Notes under the pieces: model-generated
Databases searched by the model: none
What the model was told of the DNA's origin: nothing
What the model saw: only the letters and a program-made list of their open reading frames with translations
Assembly (NCBI GenBank): GCA_026398135.1
Contig: JAPLTN010000022.1
Span: 1-48,634 of the forward strand
Origin: Verrucomicrobiota bacterium
Lineage (GTDB): Bacteria > Verrucomicrobiota > Verrucomicrobiia > Opitutales > Opitutaceae
Length of the DNA: 48,634 bases
Direction of reading: 5' to 3'
Part shown: positions 32,881 to 42,459 of the stretch, piece after piece
Layout of the letters: the number at the start of each line of letters is the position of its first letter
Position numbering within the stretch: the stretch's first letter is position 1
Made by a program: the position numbers and the translations under genes

Positions 32881-32948
32881 AAAACCGCCCAAGCTAGGTG
32901 TCTCCGGGTATCACGCAACCCACAACCGGTCGCACGCGGTCCTGAAAC

Positions 32949-33025
32949 TGGTCGGGGTGGCGAGATTCGAACTCGCGGCCTCTACGTCCCGAACGTAGCG
33001 CTCTACCAGGCTAAGCTACACCCCG
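32949..33025 (-). tRNA. tRNA-Pro(CGG)
   Basis: The reverse strand starts CGGGGTG at 33025 and ends CACCCCG-A-CCA at 32949. The D-arm contains AGCCTGGTAGAGC, the anticodon stem CTACG/CGTAG encloses TTCGGGA (anticodon CGG), and the T-arm is GCGAGTTCGAATCTCGC. Total 77 bases, CCA encoded. Confidence 0.96.
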
Positions 33026-33277
33026 CTGGAAGTATTCATTTGGCATGAGCTGTTGGCTTTATGAGAGTTTCATATAGCCAGAACAACTCGGTATCTTCAT
33101 CAAAAAGACACCGGTTCATGCATGTAATGCCGGGCTCTGCGATCAAGGCGAAAAATGCCGCGCATATTGTTTGATAATGCCCGCTTCGCGGTCTTCCGAA
33201 AAAAAGACTAAATTGTGTTCCGTGGCGCACGGTTTGCGTTGTTCCGGTTTCTCCCAAGCTTGGCATTTCCGTCTCGC

Positions 33278-34186
33278 ATGCACTCCCGCCTTTACGAATG
33301 CAGCATCATGCACGCCCGCCTTCATCCGCAGGCGCATCGCTTCGCGTATCGTATTTTCCTGCTCGCGCTCGATCTCGACGAACTCCCGGCCCTGTCACGC
33401 CGACTTCGCCTGCTCGGCATCGACCGCGGCGGCCTGCTCTCCTTCCGCCAACGCGACTACCTGCCCACCCACGAAACCGCTTGCAACCCGTCCGCCGCCA
33501 CCTCCGTTAACGCACCTGTTCCCGCCCCCGGCACCACCCCCAACTCCGAAGCCCCGCTCAAAACCCGCCTGCTCGCCACCTTGGCTGAACGTGGCATCGA
33601 CCCCGGCCCGGGATCACGCGTGCTCCTGCTAACTCTTCCCCGCGTGCTGGGTTACCAGTTCAACCCGGTCTCCTTCTACTTCGTGCATGCCGCCGACGGT
33701 CGCCCCGTGGCCAGTGTGGCCGAGGTGACCAACACTTTTCGCGAGACCAAACCTTTTTTTCTCGGGCCGGATACCCTCGCCAATCCGCCCGCTGGCACCC
33801 CCGCGTTTCGCCTCCGCGTAACGAAAAACTTTTATGTCTCGCCCTTCTCGGATGTGGATGTGGCCTTCGATTTCATGCTGCGCCCGCCAGGCGAACACCT
33901 GGCCCTGCAAATCGATGACTACGCCGGCCCGCGCCGAACGCTTATCACCACGGTCAACGAGTTGAACCCGCCGCGCCCGCTCACCGACCGCGCCCTGGCC
34001 TGGTTCTCGCTCAAATACCCGCTCGTCACCCTGAAGGTTATCGCCGCGATACATTGGGAGGCTTTTCGCCTTTTTCTAAAACGTGTGCCTTGGTTCGCCA
34101 AAGCCGCTCGCGCCTCCGACCAACGCGACCTCTACCATCCGCACTCTTCCCTCGCCCCCCGCCAACCCGAACCGCCTGCACTATGA
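33278..34186 (+). CDS. DUF1365 family protein (lipid-modification partner of CFA synthase)
   Basis: A 302-residue protein. It begins MHSRLYECSIMHARLHPQAH, and the blocks FAYRIFLLALDLDELP, LLTLPRVLGYQFNPVSFYFVH and VTNTFRETKPFFLG are typical of DUF1365. Biochemical role is unknown; in many bacteria the family is encoded beside cyclopropane-fatty-acyl synthases and an FAD-dependent oxidoreductase, pointing to fatty acyl modification. Here the next gene is such a synthase and starts four bases before this stop (ATGA overlap). A longer frame from 33215 adds 21 residues that do not fit the family start. The 250 bases before it (33026-33277) have no supported gene. Confidence 0.82.
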   Translation: MHSRLYECSIMHARLHPQAHRFAYRIFLLALDLDELPALSRRLRLLGIDRGGLLSFRQRDYLPTHETACNPSAATSVNAPVPAPGTTPNSEAPLKTRLLATLAERGIDPGPGSRVLLLTLPRVLGYQFNPVSFYFVHAADGRPVASVAEVTNTFRETKPFFLGPDTLANPPAGTPAFRLRVTKNFYVSPFSDVDVAFDFMLRPPGEHLALQIDDYAGPRRTLITTVNELNPPRPLTDRALAWFSLKYPLVTLKVIAAIHWEAFRLFLKRVPWFAKAARASDQRDLYHPHSSLAPRQPEPPAL

Positions 34187-35520
34187 GCGACGATACCTCC
34201 GCCCCTGGCGTTCTCAGCGCCACCACCCGCGCCGCCCTCGCAGCCGACGACGTGGCCGCGCATGCCGGCTCTTTCTACCGCCGGGGCGTCTTGCGTGCCT
34301 TTCGTGATATGCAACAGGGCCACCTTCGCCTCGAACTGCCCGATGGGAACGCGGTCGAATTCGGTTCCCACGCCCAAGCTCTCGCCACCCGCCTGCCCTG
34401 CGGACTGCGCGCCGAAGTGACGATCCGCGTTCGCCGCGAAGCCTTTTTCAAGAAATGCGTTCTGGCCGGCGATATCGGCTTTGCCGAATCCTACCTCGAT
34501 GGGGATTGGGATACGCCCGGCCTCTCCGATCTCATCGCCTGGTTCGTGCTCAACGTCGAACACGCCCCCACGCTCTCCGGCTCCTCCAAAAAACACGGAC
34601 AAGTCTTTTTCCTCAACGCCCTGCGTTTCGCCAACCGCCTCGGCCATCTGCTCCGGCCCAACTCCCGCGCCACCGCCCGGCGCAACATCGCGGAGCACTA
34701 CGATCTCTCCAACGATTTCTTCCAACTGTTCCTCGACCCCACGTTGATGTACTCCAGCGCCCGCTGGCCGGCCGACGCACCCGACCTCTCGCTCGAAGAC
34801 GCCCAGCGCGAGAAAAACGACGCCCTCTGCCGCTCGCTCCGTCTCAAGCCCGCCGACCGTGTGCTCGAAATCGGCACCGGCTGGGGCGGCTGGAGTATCC
34901 AGGCGGCCGGCACCTACGGCTGCCGCGTCACCACCCTCACCATTTCCCGCCAGCAATACGACCTCGCCCTCCAGCGCGTGCAGGCCGCCGGCCTCGCCCA
35001 CCTCGTGGACGTCCGCCTCGAGGACTACCGCGACCACACCGGCGATTACGATAAAATCGTCTCGATCGAGATGATGGAGGCCCTCGGCCACGATTACCTC
35101 CCGGTTTATTGCGACACGCTCGCCGCCCGCTTGAAACCCGAGGGCCTGCTCGCGCTCCAGTTTATCACCTGCCCGGATGACCGTTACGCCGAGCTGCGCC
35201 GGGGCGTGGACTTTATCCAGAAACACATTTTCCCCGGCTCGCTGCTGCTCTCGCTCAACCGCGTAAACCAACAGCTCGCCCGCGCGGGAGGCTTCATGTT
35301 GCACCGCATTGAGGACTTTGGGCAGGACTACGCCCGCACCCTGCGCCTCTGGCACGACACCTTCCAGGACCGTCGCGAACAGGTGCTGGCGCTCGGCTTT
35401 GACGAACGCTTCCTGCGCAAGTGGAGCTACTATCTCTGCTACTGCGAAGCCGCCTTCGCCATGCGCAACATATCCGTCGTTCAGACGCTGCATACTCGCG
35501 CCAACAACCTCGCGCTCTGA
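34183..35520 (+). CDS. Cyclopropane-fatty-acyl-phospholipid synthase family methyltransferase
   Basis: A 445-residue protein. The N-terminal lipid-binding half has FFKKCVLAGDIGFAESYLDG. The methyltransferase half has EHYDLSNDFFQLFLDP, MYSSARW, the SAM motif VLEIGTGWGGWSIQAA (~residue 226), VTTLTISRQQYDLA, IVSIEMMEALGHDYL and HIFPGSLL. These are the CFA-synthase blocks. In E. coli Cfa the stretch after MQYS has a Cys (Cys139); here it reads YSSAR, so that residue is Ser. The enzyme should use SAM to modify unsaturated acyl chains in membrane phospholipids, although a related modification (methylation, furan fatty acid route) is possible given the DUF1365 partner. The start overlaps the DUF1365 stop. 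Confidence 0.87.
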   Translation: MSDDTSAPGVLSATTRAALAADDVAAHAGSFYRRGVLRAFRDMQQGHLRLELPDGNAVEFGSHAQALATRLPCGLRAEVTIRVRREAFFKKCVLAGDIGFAESYLDGDWDTPGLSDLIAWFVLNVEHAPTLSGSSKKHGQVFFLNALRFANRLGHLLRPNSRATARRNIAEHYDLSNDFFQLFLDPTLMYSSARWPADAPDLSLEDAQREKNDALCRSLRLKPADRVLEIGTGWGGWSIQAAGTYGCRVTTLTISRQQYDLALQRVQAAGLAHLVDVRLEDYRDHTGDYDKIVSIEMMEALGHDYLPVYCDTLAARLKPEGLLALQFITCPDDRYAELRRGVDFIQKHIFPGSLLLSLNRVNQQLARAGGFMLHRIEDFGQDYARTLRLWHDTFQDRREQVLALGFDERFLRKWSYYLCYCEAAFAMRNISVVQTLHTRANNLAL

Positions 35521-35629
35521 CGCCTTAAGGCGAGATTCTAGAGCCCATGTAGAGTGCGGCGACCCCGCCCTACAGTTTCCGGCTATGGTAGTTTACCACT
35601 CGAAAAACGTCTGGTCTGCGCGCGACAGC

Positions 35630-36094
35630 TCAATGGCCGCAGATGCAGGCGTATTCGGGTTTCGAGCAGTCGGAACAGATCGCCATGTTCAGGTTAAAGC
35701 GCTCGACCACCGCTTTCGACTCGGGCGTGAGCTTGATTTGCACGACAGTCGGGAAGTCGTTGCCCGCCGGCAAAGCGACGTCGGAAACGAGCACGTTGCC
35801 CGTTTTCTCGAAACTGAGTTTGGTCGGGGCGGCGCGATCACCGGCAATGGCCGTCACGATCTGTGTGGCCGGCGCGATGGCGGTGCCGCTGGCGTCCACG
35901 AAAGTGATCTGCACTTTGCGCTCGGCGGTGACAAAAAATTCGGCGCGGGGCTCGATCTTGGTGAGCAAGCGACCCCCATTCGGGCCGCTAGTTTTCCTGG
36001 TGTGGGAGTGGGCGGGACCGGCTTGGGCGACGAAGAGCGGCTGGCAAAGCGTGAACGTGCCGATTAGGAGGAGGGCGATGGATTTTAGTTTCAT
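35630..36094 (-). CDS. Exported protein with C-terminal Cys motif, last gene of RND efflux operon
   Basis: A 154-residue protein with a signal peptide (KLKSIALLLIGTFTLCQPL, cleavage near AQA-GPAHS). The mature N-terminus has His residues (GPAHSHTRKT). The middle is a beta-rich domain, and the chain ends NMAICSDCSKPEYACICGH, with four Cys plus a His in the last 15 residues, a plausible metal site. It lies ~100 bases downstream of the RND pump gene and in the same direction. A periplasmic metal-binding accessory role is inferred. ATG 36094 was chosen to place the signal peptide at the N-terminus. Confidence 0.65.
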   Translation of the reverse strand: MKLKSIALLLIGTFTLCQPLFVAQAGPAHSHTRKTSGPNGGRLLTKIEPRAEFFVTAERKVQITFVDASGTAIAPATQIVTAIAGDRAAPTKLSFEKTGNVLVSDVALPAGNDFPTVVQIKLTPESKAVVERFNLNMAICSDCSKPEYACICGH

Positions 36095-36191
36095 GGATTT
36101 GGGATTTTTTACGGACAAGGGATTGGGTGGCTTGTGGTGAGGTCGAATAATCCGGCCTGCGGCGCCAACCCGCGCCGCAAGCCGGAAAGGG

Positions 36192-39100
36192 TCATTGCGC
36201 CGCGGCTGCGTTGCGCGCGAGGGCTTGCTCGGCCGCTTTGCGTCCGAAGGTGTAGAAGATCAGCGGGGTGATGAGAAAATCCAGCAGGGTGGATGAGAAG
36301 AGGCCGCCCACGATGACGACCGCGACCGGGTGCAGGATCTCCTTGCCCGGCTGGTCGCCCGCGAGCACGAGCGGAATCAGCGCGATACCCGCCGCCAGGG
36401 CAGTCATGAGCACGGGCACCATTCGCTCCAAGGTGCCGCGCTCGATCATGGCACGGGTGAAGCCCTCGCCCTCGTGTTTCATGAGGTGCAGGTAATGCGA
36501 GATCATCATGATTCCGTTGCGCGCGGCCACGCCGCCGACCGCGATGAAACCGACCAGCGTGGCGATGCTGATGTTGTCGATTTTCAGCCACGTGAAAACC
36601 AGTCCGCCGACCAGCGCCAGCGGGATGTTGAGCATAACCTGCAGGGCCAGCGACCAACTCTGAAAATATCCGTGGAGCAGAAAAACGATTACGACAAAGA
36701 CCACGGCGCTGAAAACCACGATGCGCTGGGTGGCCTCTTTCTGCGCCTGAAACTCACCCTCGTAGGTGATGAAGTAGCCTTCCGGCAAACGCACCGTGGT
36801 CTTCACTTCCGTCTGGAGTCTCTGAACGAGAGCGCCCACGTCCCGCACCGTCGGTTTGATCGCGATGGTGAAGCGGCGCTGACTGTTTTCGCGAAAGATG
36901 ACGTTGGGGCCCCTGGCCTCGCGCACGTCGGCCACGACGGAGAGCGGGATGCGTTGCCCGGTTGTTGTTTCCACGGGGAGCTGGGCGATTTTTTCGGGTG
37001 AGTCGCGCCAGGCCAGGGGCAGACGAAGCACGAGGTTGATGGCCCGCTGACCATCGCGCAGCTCGGCGATTTCTTTGCCACCGATCAGCGCGCCGAGTTG
37101 TTCGTTGAGCACGCCAGGCGTCACGCCGTAGGCGGTGGCCCGGTTGCGGTCGGCTTCGATGCGGAGCTGAGGAATCGAGGATTGTTGATCGAGTTTGGCG
37201 TCCTCGAAACCGGGGATCGTTTTGGCGACCATCTGCACTTCGGTGCCGATACGGCGAAGGGTGTCGAGATCGGGTCCGAAGACCTTGATCGCGACCGGAG
37301 CGGATACCCCGCTGAGCATGTGGCCGATGCGGTCGGCCAGCGGACCACCGACGACGGCGAAAATGCCCGGCACGGTTTTGAGGCGGCGGTTGAGCTCGGC
37401 AATAATCTCGGCGCGGGGGCGGGCGGGAGTGCGTTCGTGTCCGGAGTAGTCACGGAAATCCACGTCGAACTCGGCGGTGGAAACGGGCACGACATGGTCT
37501 CCGCGTTCGGCCCGACCGAGACGGCGACCGACTTTCCGGACTTCGGGCACAGCGAGAATCTGCGCCTCGATCACGTCGGAGATTCGGTTCATCTCCTCCA
37601 GCGAGGTGCCGGGCGCGGAGGTCACGGCGATGAGCGCGGTTTCCTCACGAAATGCGGGCAGGAAATCTTTGCCCATTTTGGGGTAAAGCAGGAAGACCGC
37701 CGTCATGCCGATCGCTACCATGCCAAGCACGGGGATAGGATAATCCAGACCGAAGCGGAGCAGTGTGCCGCGTAGCAGGCGCTTCATGCGGCTGACCAGC
37801 CAGCCGTCTTGGTGCGCGTAACCGATTTTTGGATTTAGCAGGAAGGAGCAGAGGACCGGGATAAGCGTCAGTGAAACGACAAACGAGGCCAGCATGCTGA
37901 GGATCGTCGCGATGGCGATGGGAGCGAAGAGCTTGCCCTCGACTCCGCTCAGGCCGAGCAAAGGCAGGAATACGAGCACGATGAGCACCGTGGCGTAGAG
38001 GATGGAGTTTCGCACCTCGCCGGATGCGGTCGCGATGACATGAAGTTTCGGTCGGGGCGCGGCGAGCGCGGCGTTTTCGTGGAGACGGCGAAAGACGTTT
38101 TCCACGTCCACGATGGCGTCATCCACCACCATGCCAATGGCCACGGCGAGGCCGCCGAGCGTCATGGAGTTTACGGAAATTCCGAAGTGCTGGAACGTAA
38201 GCAGGGTGATCGCAAAGCTCATGGGCATCGCCATGAGAGTGATGAACGTGGTGCGGAAATTCAGGAGGAAGAGAAACAGCACAACGGTCACCATGATCGC
38301 GCCGTCGCGAATGGCCTCCTTCAGATTGCCGATGGCGTGGTCGATGAAATCCTTTTGCTGAAACAGGGGCACCGTCTCCACGCCGCTTGGCAGACCGGGC
38401 TGCAATTCATCAAGTGCCGCTTTGATTTGCGCGGTGAGCGCGCGGGTGTCGAAACCGGGCGACTTGGTGATCGACATGATTACGCCGTAAGTCGGCGTTT
38501 TTTCCGGTGCCACGCTCACGGTGGCGTCGCCACGCATCGGTTCTATGCCCCAGGTAACGGTCGCGACATCGGCGAGGGTGATCGCCCGGTCCTTGACCTG
38601 TTTGATGACGGTCTGTCCGAGTTCGCCCAGATCGGTCGTCATGGCGAGATTGCGCACCATGATTTCGGTCGGGCCGGTGTTGATAAAACCGCCGGTGGTG
38701 GTGCTGGCGGCTTGGGCGACGGCCTGCTCCAACTCGGCGAAACTCACGTCGTGAGCTTGCATGCGGTAGGGGTCGGGCTGCACCTCGATCTGCTTCACCC
38801 CGCCGCCCATGTTCAGGATTTCAGCGATGCCGGGGATGCTTTGCAGGCGACGCTTGATCGTCCAATCGGCGAGCGAACGCACTTCGCTGGGTGGCAGGTA
38901 GCCGGGCTGTCCCTCCGGCATGGTGGAGCGCACGCCGACCAGCAAGATTTCACCCATGAGCGAGGCCACCGGCGTCATGAAGGGCTGCACGCCCTCGGGT
39001 AGAATTTCGCGCGCGGATTGCAGACGTTCCTGCACGAGCATGCGGGCCTGATAAAGGTCGGTCGCCCAGCCAAACTCGGCATAGACGAGCGAGAGTGAGA

Positions 39101-39362
39101 CGTCCGAATTGGAGCGTAAACGCGTGAGTCCGGCCACGCCTATGAGTGCGCTTTCGAGCGGCTGGGTGACGCGGGTCTCGACTTCCTCGGGTGCGAGGCC
39201 CGGGGCCTCGGTGAGGATGATTACGGTAGGCTTGGTGAGGTCGGGTAAAACTTCGACCGGGAGGCGCATACCCGACTGCAAGCCGAGCACCAGAACGATC
39301 AAGGAGAGGCCGAGGATGATCGCGCGGTGGGCGAGCGACCATTGGATGAGGCGGTTAAGCAT
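36192..39362 (-). CDS. Heavy-metal efflux RND transporter permease (CusA/CzcA family)
   Basis: A 1056-residue inner-membrane pump. It has the RND layout: an N-terminal helix (NRLIQWSLAHRAIILGLSL), a large periplasmic loop with LPVEVLPDLTKPTV and EAPGLAPEEVE, a helix bundle with VNSMTLGGLAVAIGMVVDDA then IVDVENVFRRLHE, a second loop and a second bundle ending near FITPLIFYTFGR. The transmembrane proton-relay region reads AIGMVVDDA, without the Asp-Phe-Gly seen in CzcA, so Zn/Co/Cd specificity cannot be assumed; Cu/Ag or another metal remains open. It assembles with the adaptor and TolC-like protein encoded upstream. Gap to the adaptor stop is 10 bases. Confidence 0.93.
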   Translation of the reverse strand: MLNRLIQWSLAHRAIILGLSLIVLVLGLQSGMRLPVEVLPDLTKPTVIILTEAPGLAPEEVETRVTQPLESALIGVAGLTRLRSNSDVSLSLVYAEFGWATDLYQARMLVQERLQSAREILPEGVQPFMTPVASLMGEILLVGVRSTMPEGQPGYLPPSEVRSLADWTIKRRLQSIPGIAEILNMGGGVKQIEVQPDPYRMQAHDVSFAELEQAVAQAASTTTGGFINTGPTEIMVRNLAMTTDLGELGQTVIKQVKDRAITLADVATVTWGIEPMRGDATVSVAPEKTPTYGVIMSITKSPGFDTRALTAQIKAALDELQPGLPSGVETVPLFQQKDFIDHAIGNLKEAIRDGAIMVTVVLFLFLLNFRTTFITLMAMPMSFAITLLTFQHFGISVNSMTLGGLAVAIGMVVDDAIVDVENVFRRLHENAALAAPRPKLHVIATASGEVRNSILYATVLIVLVFLPLLGLSGVEGKLFAPIAIATILSMLASFVVSLTLIPVLCSFLLNPKIGYAHQDGWLVSRMKRLLRGTLLRFGLDYPIPVLGMVAIGMTAVFLLYPKMGKDFLPAFREETALIAVTSAPGTSLEEMNRISDVIEAQILAVPEVRKVGRRLGRAERGDHVVPVSTAEFDVDFRDYSGHERTPARPRAEIIAELNRRLKTVPGIFAVVGGPLADRIGHMLSGVSAPVAIKVFGPDLDTLRRIGTEVQMVAKTIPGFEDAKLDQQSSIPQLRIEADRNRATAYGVTPGVLNEQLGALIGGKEIAELRDGQRAINLVLRLPLAWRDSPEKIAQLPVETTTGQRIPLSVVADVREARGPNVIFRENSQRRFTIAIKPTVRDVGALVQRLQTEVKTTVRLPEGYFITYEGEFQAQKEATQRIVVFSAVVFVVIVFLLHGYFQSWSLALQVMLNIPLALVGGLVFTWLKIDNISIATLVGFIAVGGVAARNGIMMISHYLHLMKHEGEGFTRAMIERGTLERMVPVLMTALAAGIALIPLVLAGDQPGKEILHPVAVVIVGGLFSSTLLDFLITPLIFYTFGRKAAEQALARNAAAAQ

Positions 39363-39372
39363 AGGTAGGGCC

Positions 39373-40512
39373 TCAGTTTTCGTTCATGACCGCGCCGGTC
39401 TTTTTGCGGAAACCGACAAACAGAAGCGCGATAAACAGAACCCCGCTGACGATCATCCAAAACGGGTTCTCGTGCGCATGGCCGTGATCGTGCGCGTCTT
39501 CGCCTTCGCTCGCGGGGGCGCCGGAATTTTTCTTATTCGCATCGGTTATTTCCGAGCCGTCCGCATTGTGCTCATGCCCGTGGGCGGCATCGAGCGCCTC
39601 TTTGAGCGAGACACTGCCGCCACCCGCGAAAGCCAGCGAGTAAGCGCCCTGCGTAACGACTTCATCGGCGGGCAGCAGGCCGCTGATGATTTCAACGAAG
39701 CGGTCGTTGCTCTGCCCCACGACAACCGGCGATTTCACGAAGGCGTTGGGTAGATCGAAATCCTTCACGTAAACAAAGCGACCGGCCTGCGTTCCTTGCA
39801 GGGCGCCGCGGGGAACGCTGGTCACGTCGGTGCGCCTCGCGGTGACGATGGAAAACTCGCAACGCATGCCGGGCCGGATCGCTCCGTCCGGATTTGAGAG
39901 GATAAAAAGGGCGTCCAGGGTGCCGCTGGCCTGATCGACCGCCGTGCCCATGCGCAGCAGGCGACCGGTGAGTTTTGCCTCGGGCAGGGCGGAGATGGCG
40001 ATATGGGCGAGGGCACCGGCTTTGATTCGTCCCGCGAGGTTTTCCGGGACGCGGGCGACTGCGACCACTTCGCTGAGATCGGTGATTTCGAGCAAGGCGC
40101 GATCCGGCTCCACCGGGTCGCCGAGCCGCACGTCCAGTCTGGTGAGCACGCCGGTCGATGGCGCGCGCGTTACGATGACCGGCGAGGGATTGCCTACCTG
40201 ACGGCTTTCGACCTTCAACACTTCGGCATCGGCTGCAACGCGATCACCGGGCAGCACGGAGAGCGCGACCACCCGCCCGGAAATGCGGCTGGTGACGGCG
40301 GCGACGCTGCCAGGCTTGGCCTCGATGCGACCAAGGGTAAAAATGGTTTCCTCAAAATCACCGGGTTCGACGACCGCAGTTTGAATGCGGAGATTTTGCA
40401 CGCCGGTGGAGTCGAGCACGACGGTGTTGTTGCTGCGCTTGGCTGCATCCGCCGCCGAAAGCGGCGTGAGCAGACAAAGGCTAAACAAAAACGAAAGGGG
40501 ATGAATCTTCAT
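39373..40512 (-). CDS. RND efflux periplasmic adaptor (membrane fusion protein)
   Basis: A 379-residue protein with a signal peptide (KIHPLSFLFSLCLLTPLSA). The barrel-sandwich and beta-barrel pattern of CusB/CzcB proteins is present: GRIEAKPGSVAAVTSRISGR, VVALSVLPGDRVAADAEVLK, PSTGVLTRLDVRLGDPVEP and the LEITDLSEVVAVARVPEN strand. Near the C-terminus there is a His-rich stretch (AAHGHEHNADG, then DAHDHGHAHENP) followed by a membrane helix (FWMIVSGVLFIALLFVGF), unusual for an adaptor and suggestive of metal capture near the inner membrane. The start overlaps the stop of the TolC-like gene by four bases. Confidence 0.88.
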   Translation of the reverse strand: MKIHPLSFLFSLCLLTPLSAADAAKRSNNTVVLDSTGVQNLRIQTAVVEPGDFEETIFTLGRIEAKPGSVAAVTSRISGRVVALSVLPGDRVAADAEVLKVESRQVGNPSPVIVTRAPSTGVLTRLDVRLGDPVEPDRALLEITDLSEVVAVARVPENLAGRIKAGALAHIAISALPEAKLTGRLLRMGTAVDQASGTLDALFILSNPDGAIRPGMRCEFSIVTARRTDVTSVPRGALQGTQAGRFVYVKDFDLPNAFVKSPVVVGQSNDRFVEIISGLLPADEVVTQGAYSLAFAGGGSVSLKEALDAAHGHEHNADGSEITDANKKNSGAPASEGEDAHDHGHAHENPFWMIVSGVLFIALLFVGFRKKTGAVMNEN

Positions 40513-41801
40513 GGAGACGAAAACAGTTGGGGAGTTGAGGTGAAGGCGGGATCGGTGAGCGCCTGGGCCCGGATGAGCGCGTTGAAAAAGTCGGTATCGG
40601 CGTCGAGGATTTCGCGGCGGAGCGCGGCGAGTTCGCGCTGGGCATCGAGCACGTCGATCAAGGGCAACTGGCCTGCTTCGTAGGCGAGCCGCACGCTGGC
40701 ATGCGCCTCTTCGGTGGCGGGCAGGGCGTCGCCCCGGAGGTTTTTCGCGGCAGTATGCGCTACCTGCAAATCCCGCCACGCGGCACCCAACGCGACGCGC
40801 AACTCGAGCTCGACCGCGCGCACCGATTGCTCCGCCCCGGCGAGGGTGGCGCGAGCGGCGCGGATGTTGCCCTGGTTCTGATTACGAACGGGGAGCGGTA
40901 TGGAAACGCCCGCGACAAACGCGGCGTCGCTCCCCTCGCGCAGGAAGCGCACGCCGCCGCTGGCGGTCACATCCTGCGCGGCCTGCGCCCGCTCCAGATC
41001 GAGGGCGGCGCGGCGACTGGCGATGATCGCCTGTTGGTATTCGATGCGCGGATGACGTGAAAGTTTGGTTAACAGGCTTTCTTCGCTTGGCAGTGTTTCC
41101 GGGAGACGAAGGACGCCGGCTAGATCACCCACCTCGCCGGCGTCGCCGCCCCAATTTGCGGCCAACGCCGCGCGGGCGTTGGCGAGGCTGGCCTGCGCCC
41201 GGGCAAATTCGGCTTGAGCGGAGGCGAGGGCGGCGCGAGCGCGGGCGGGCTCGGCCGGGGAAGCCGCCCCGGCCTTGAAGCGGGACTCGGAGGCGGCGAG
41301 GGTCTCGCGGGCGAGATCCAGCGTTGCGGCGGCGAGGCGGAGGCGAGCCTGCGCGGCGTGCGTGGCGACGTAGTCAGCTGCGGTGGCGGCGAGCACCTCG
41401 GCGCGGTGCACGGCATAAGCGGCGGCGGCGATTTCGCGGTCGCGGCCGGCCAGCGCGACGCGTTTGGATCGTTTATCTCCGCGCTCGATGACCTGGCTTA
41501 CGCCCACCGTGGCTTCGAGGCCATTCACACCGCGCAATGCGCCGGTGCCGATGAAATTTTCCAGCGACACGTCGAGCGTGGGATTGGTGCGGACGCCGGC
41601 TTGCTCGATCAAAGCGGCGGCGGCGCGTTCGGAGTAACCTTGCGCGACGAGGTTTGGGTTTTGTTCAACGGCGCGTTGCAGTGCCGCGTTCAGTGAAAGC
41701 GTCGGCGCTTTGGTCTCTTGAGCGGGCACCCCCACGGCGGAGATCAGAAGTGCAAGGCCGAGCGATGGGTAGGGACGGAAAAAATGGGCAAACGGGGACA
41801 T
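40509..41801 (-). CDS. TolC/CusC-family outer-membrane efflux protein
   Basis: A 430-residue protein with a signal peptide (FRPYPSLGLALLISAVGVPA). The two repeated alpha-hairpin halves are rich in Ala, Glu and Arg (LSLNAALQRAVEQNPNLVAQ, a long AEFARAQASLANARAALAAN helix), with LPLIDVLDAQRELAALRREI at the second turn. This is the outer-membrane channel for the RND pump encoded downstream. ATG 41801 was chosen; a longer frame from 41828 adds residues before the signal. Confidence 0.88.
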   Translation of the reverse strand: MSPFAHFFRPYPSLGLALLISAVGVPAQETKAPTLSLNAALQRAVEQNPNLVAQGYSERAAAALIEQAGVRTNPTLDVSLENFIGTGALRGVNGLEATVGVSQVIERGDKRSKRVALAGRDREIAAAAYAVHRAEVLAATAADYVATHAAQARLRLAAATLDLARETLAASESRFKAGAASPAEPARARAALASAQAEFARAQASLANARAALAANWGGDAGEVGDLAGVLRLPETLPSEESLLTKLSRHPRIEYQQAIIASRRAALDLERAQAAQDVTASGGVRFLREGSDAAFVAGVSIPLPVRNQNQGNIRAARATLAGAEQSVRAVELELRVALGAAWRDLQVAHTAAKNLRGDALPATEEAHASVRLAYEAGQLPLIDVLDAQRELAALRREILDADTDFFNALIRAQALTDPAFTSTPQLFSSP

Positions 41802-41911
41802 GGTGAGCTTGGAGGAGACAACGAACACGGGGGGGCAAAATGGCCGCAGCCGACGCGCGCAGGCGTCACCAGGCCAGACTCAGGCGAAGATTCCGTCCGC
41901 GCAGGGACGGC

Positions 41912-42316
41912 TCAGACCACAAACGAGGGCGCACGCGAAATGGGCGCGGCACGACGAATAAACTGCCACGTCGGCACCCAGTCTCTGGGCGACTCCATGG
42001 CTCCGACCGGCACGACCAACTTTTCTTGAAAAACGGGAGCGCTTAAACGCGCGCAAAGAAAACCCAGGAAGGCCACGAAATCCGGGGCCGGAACCTTGAG
42101 TCCGTTAACGAAAGACTTGTATGGGCTGTGCTCAACCGTCTGGCAGGCCACATGGGGACAAGGCGTCACGGTCTCGCAACACGACGCCGATTCATGGTGT
42201 CCCGTATCGACTGAGAGCAATCCCGCGCCTTCCAACCCGCAATGTTGAGTCGCGGGCAACCACAGACACATAATCAACAAGGTTAAAATGCGATAAAGTA
42301 AACGCACGGGTAGCAC
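41912..42316 (-). CDS. Small Cys-rich exported protein heading the efflux operon
   Basis: About 134 residues if GTG 42316 is the start. A hydrophobic N-terminus (RLLYRILTLLIMCLWLP) is followed by a Cys/His-rich segment: TQHCGLEG, HHESASCCETVTPCPHVAC and HSP. The C-terminus is WVPTWQFIRRAAPISRAP. Cys spacing suggests metal binding. It lies 110 bases before the TolC-like gene, in the same direction, so it is the likely first gene of the efflux operon. The frame is open to ATG 42385, but those first residues are encoded by the direct repeat at 42354-42415, so the shorter start is preferred. GTG 42307 is an alternative. Confidence 0.5.
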   Translation of the reverse strand: MLPVRLLYRILTLLIMCLWLPATQHCGLEGAGLLSVDTGHHESASCCETVTPCPHVACQTVEHSPYKSFVNGLKVPAPDFVAFLGFLCARLSAPVFQEKLVVPVGAMESPRDWVPTWQFIRRAAPISRAPSFVV

Positions 42317-42353
42317 ACGAAAACCACAAGCCTCCCGCCATATGCTCAAGGCC

Positions 42354-42416
42354 AAAAAATGCGCGGACCAGAAACGCGAAGCCAATCAGCTTAACCGGTA
42401 AACTTTGCGCATCCTG
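42354..42416. repeat. Direct repeat copy 1 (between efflux operon and cstA)
   Basis: It contains CAAAAAATGCGCGGAC (42354-42369), a spacer, and GCTTAACCGGTAAACTTTGC followed by GCATCCTGGTTG. The same two blocks occur at 44381-44432. On the minus strand, the ATGCGC/GCGCAT pair followed by TTTTTT forms a stem with a long loop, placed just downstream of cstA and just upstream of the efflux operon. Confidence 0.6.
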
Positions 42417-42459
42417 GTTGTTTTTCGCCGCCCCTTGTCTGCCCGATCAAACCCTTGAC

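Noticed and set aside
33036-33266. 76-codon minus-strand frame before DUF1365
   Set aside because: No motif, no ribosome binding site, and it overlaps the leader of the DUF1365 gene.
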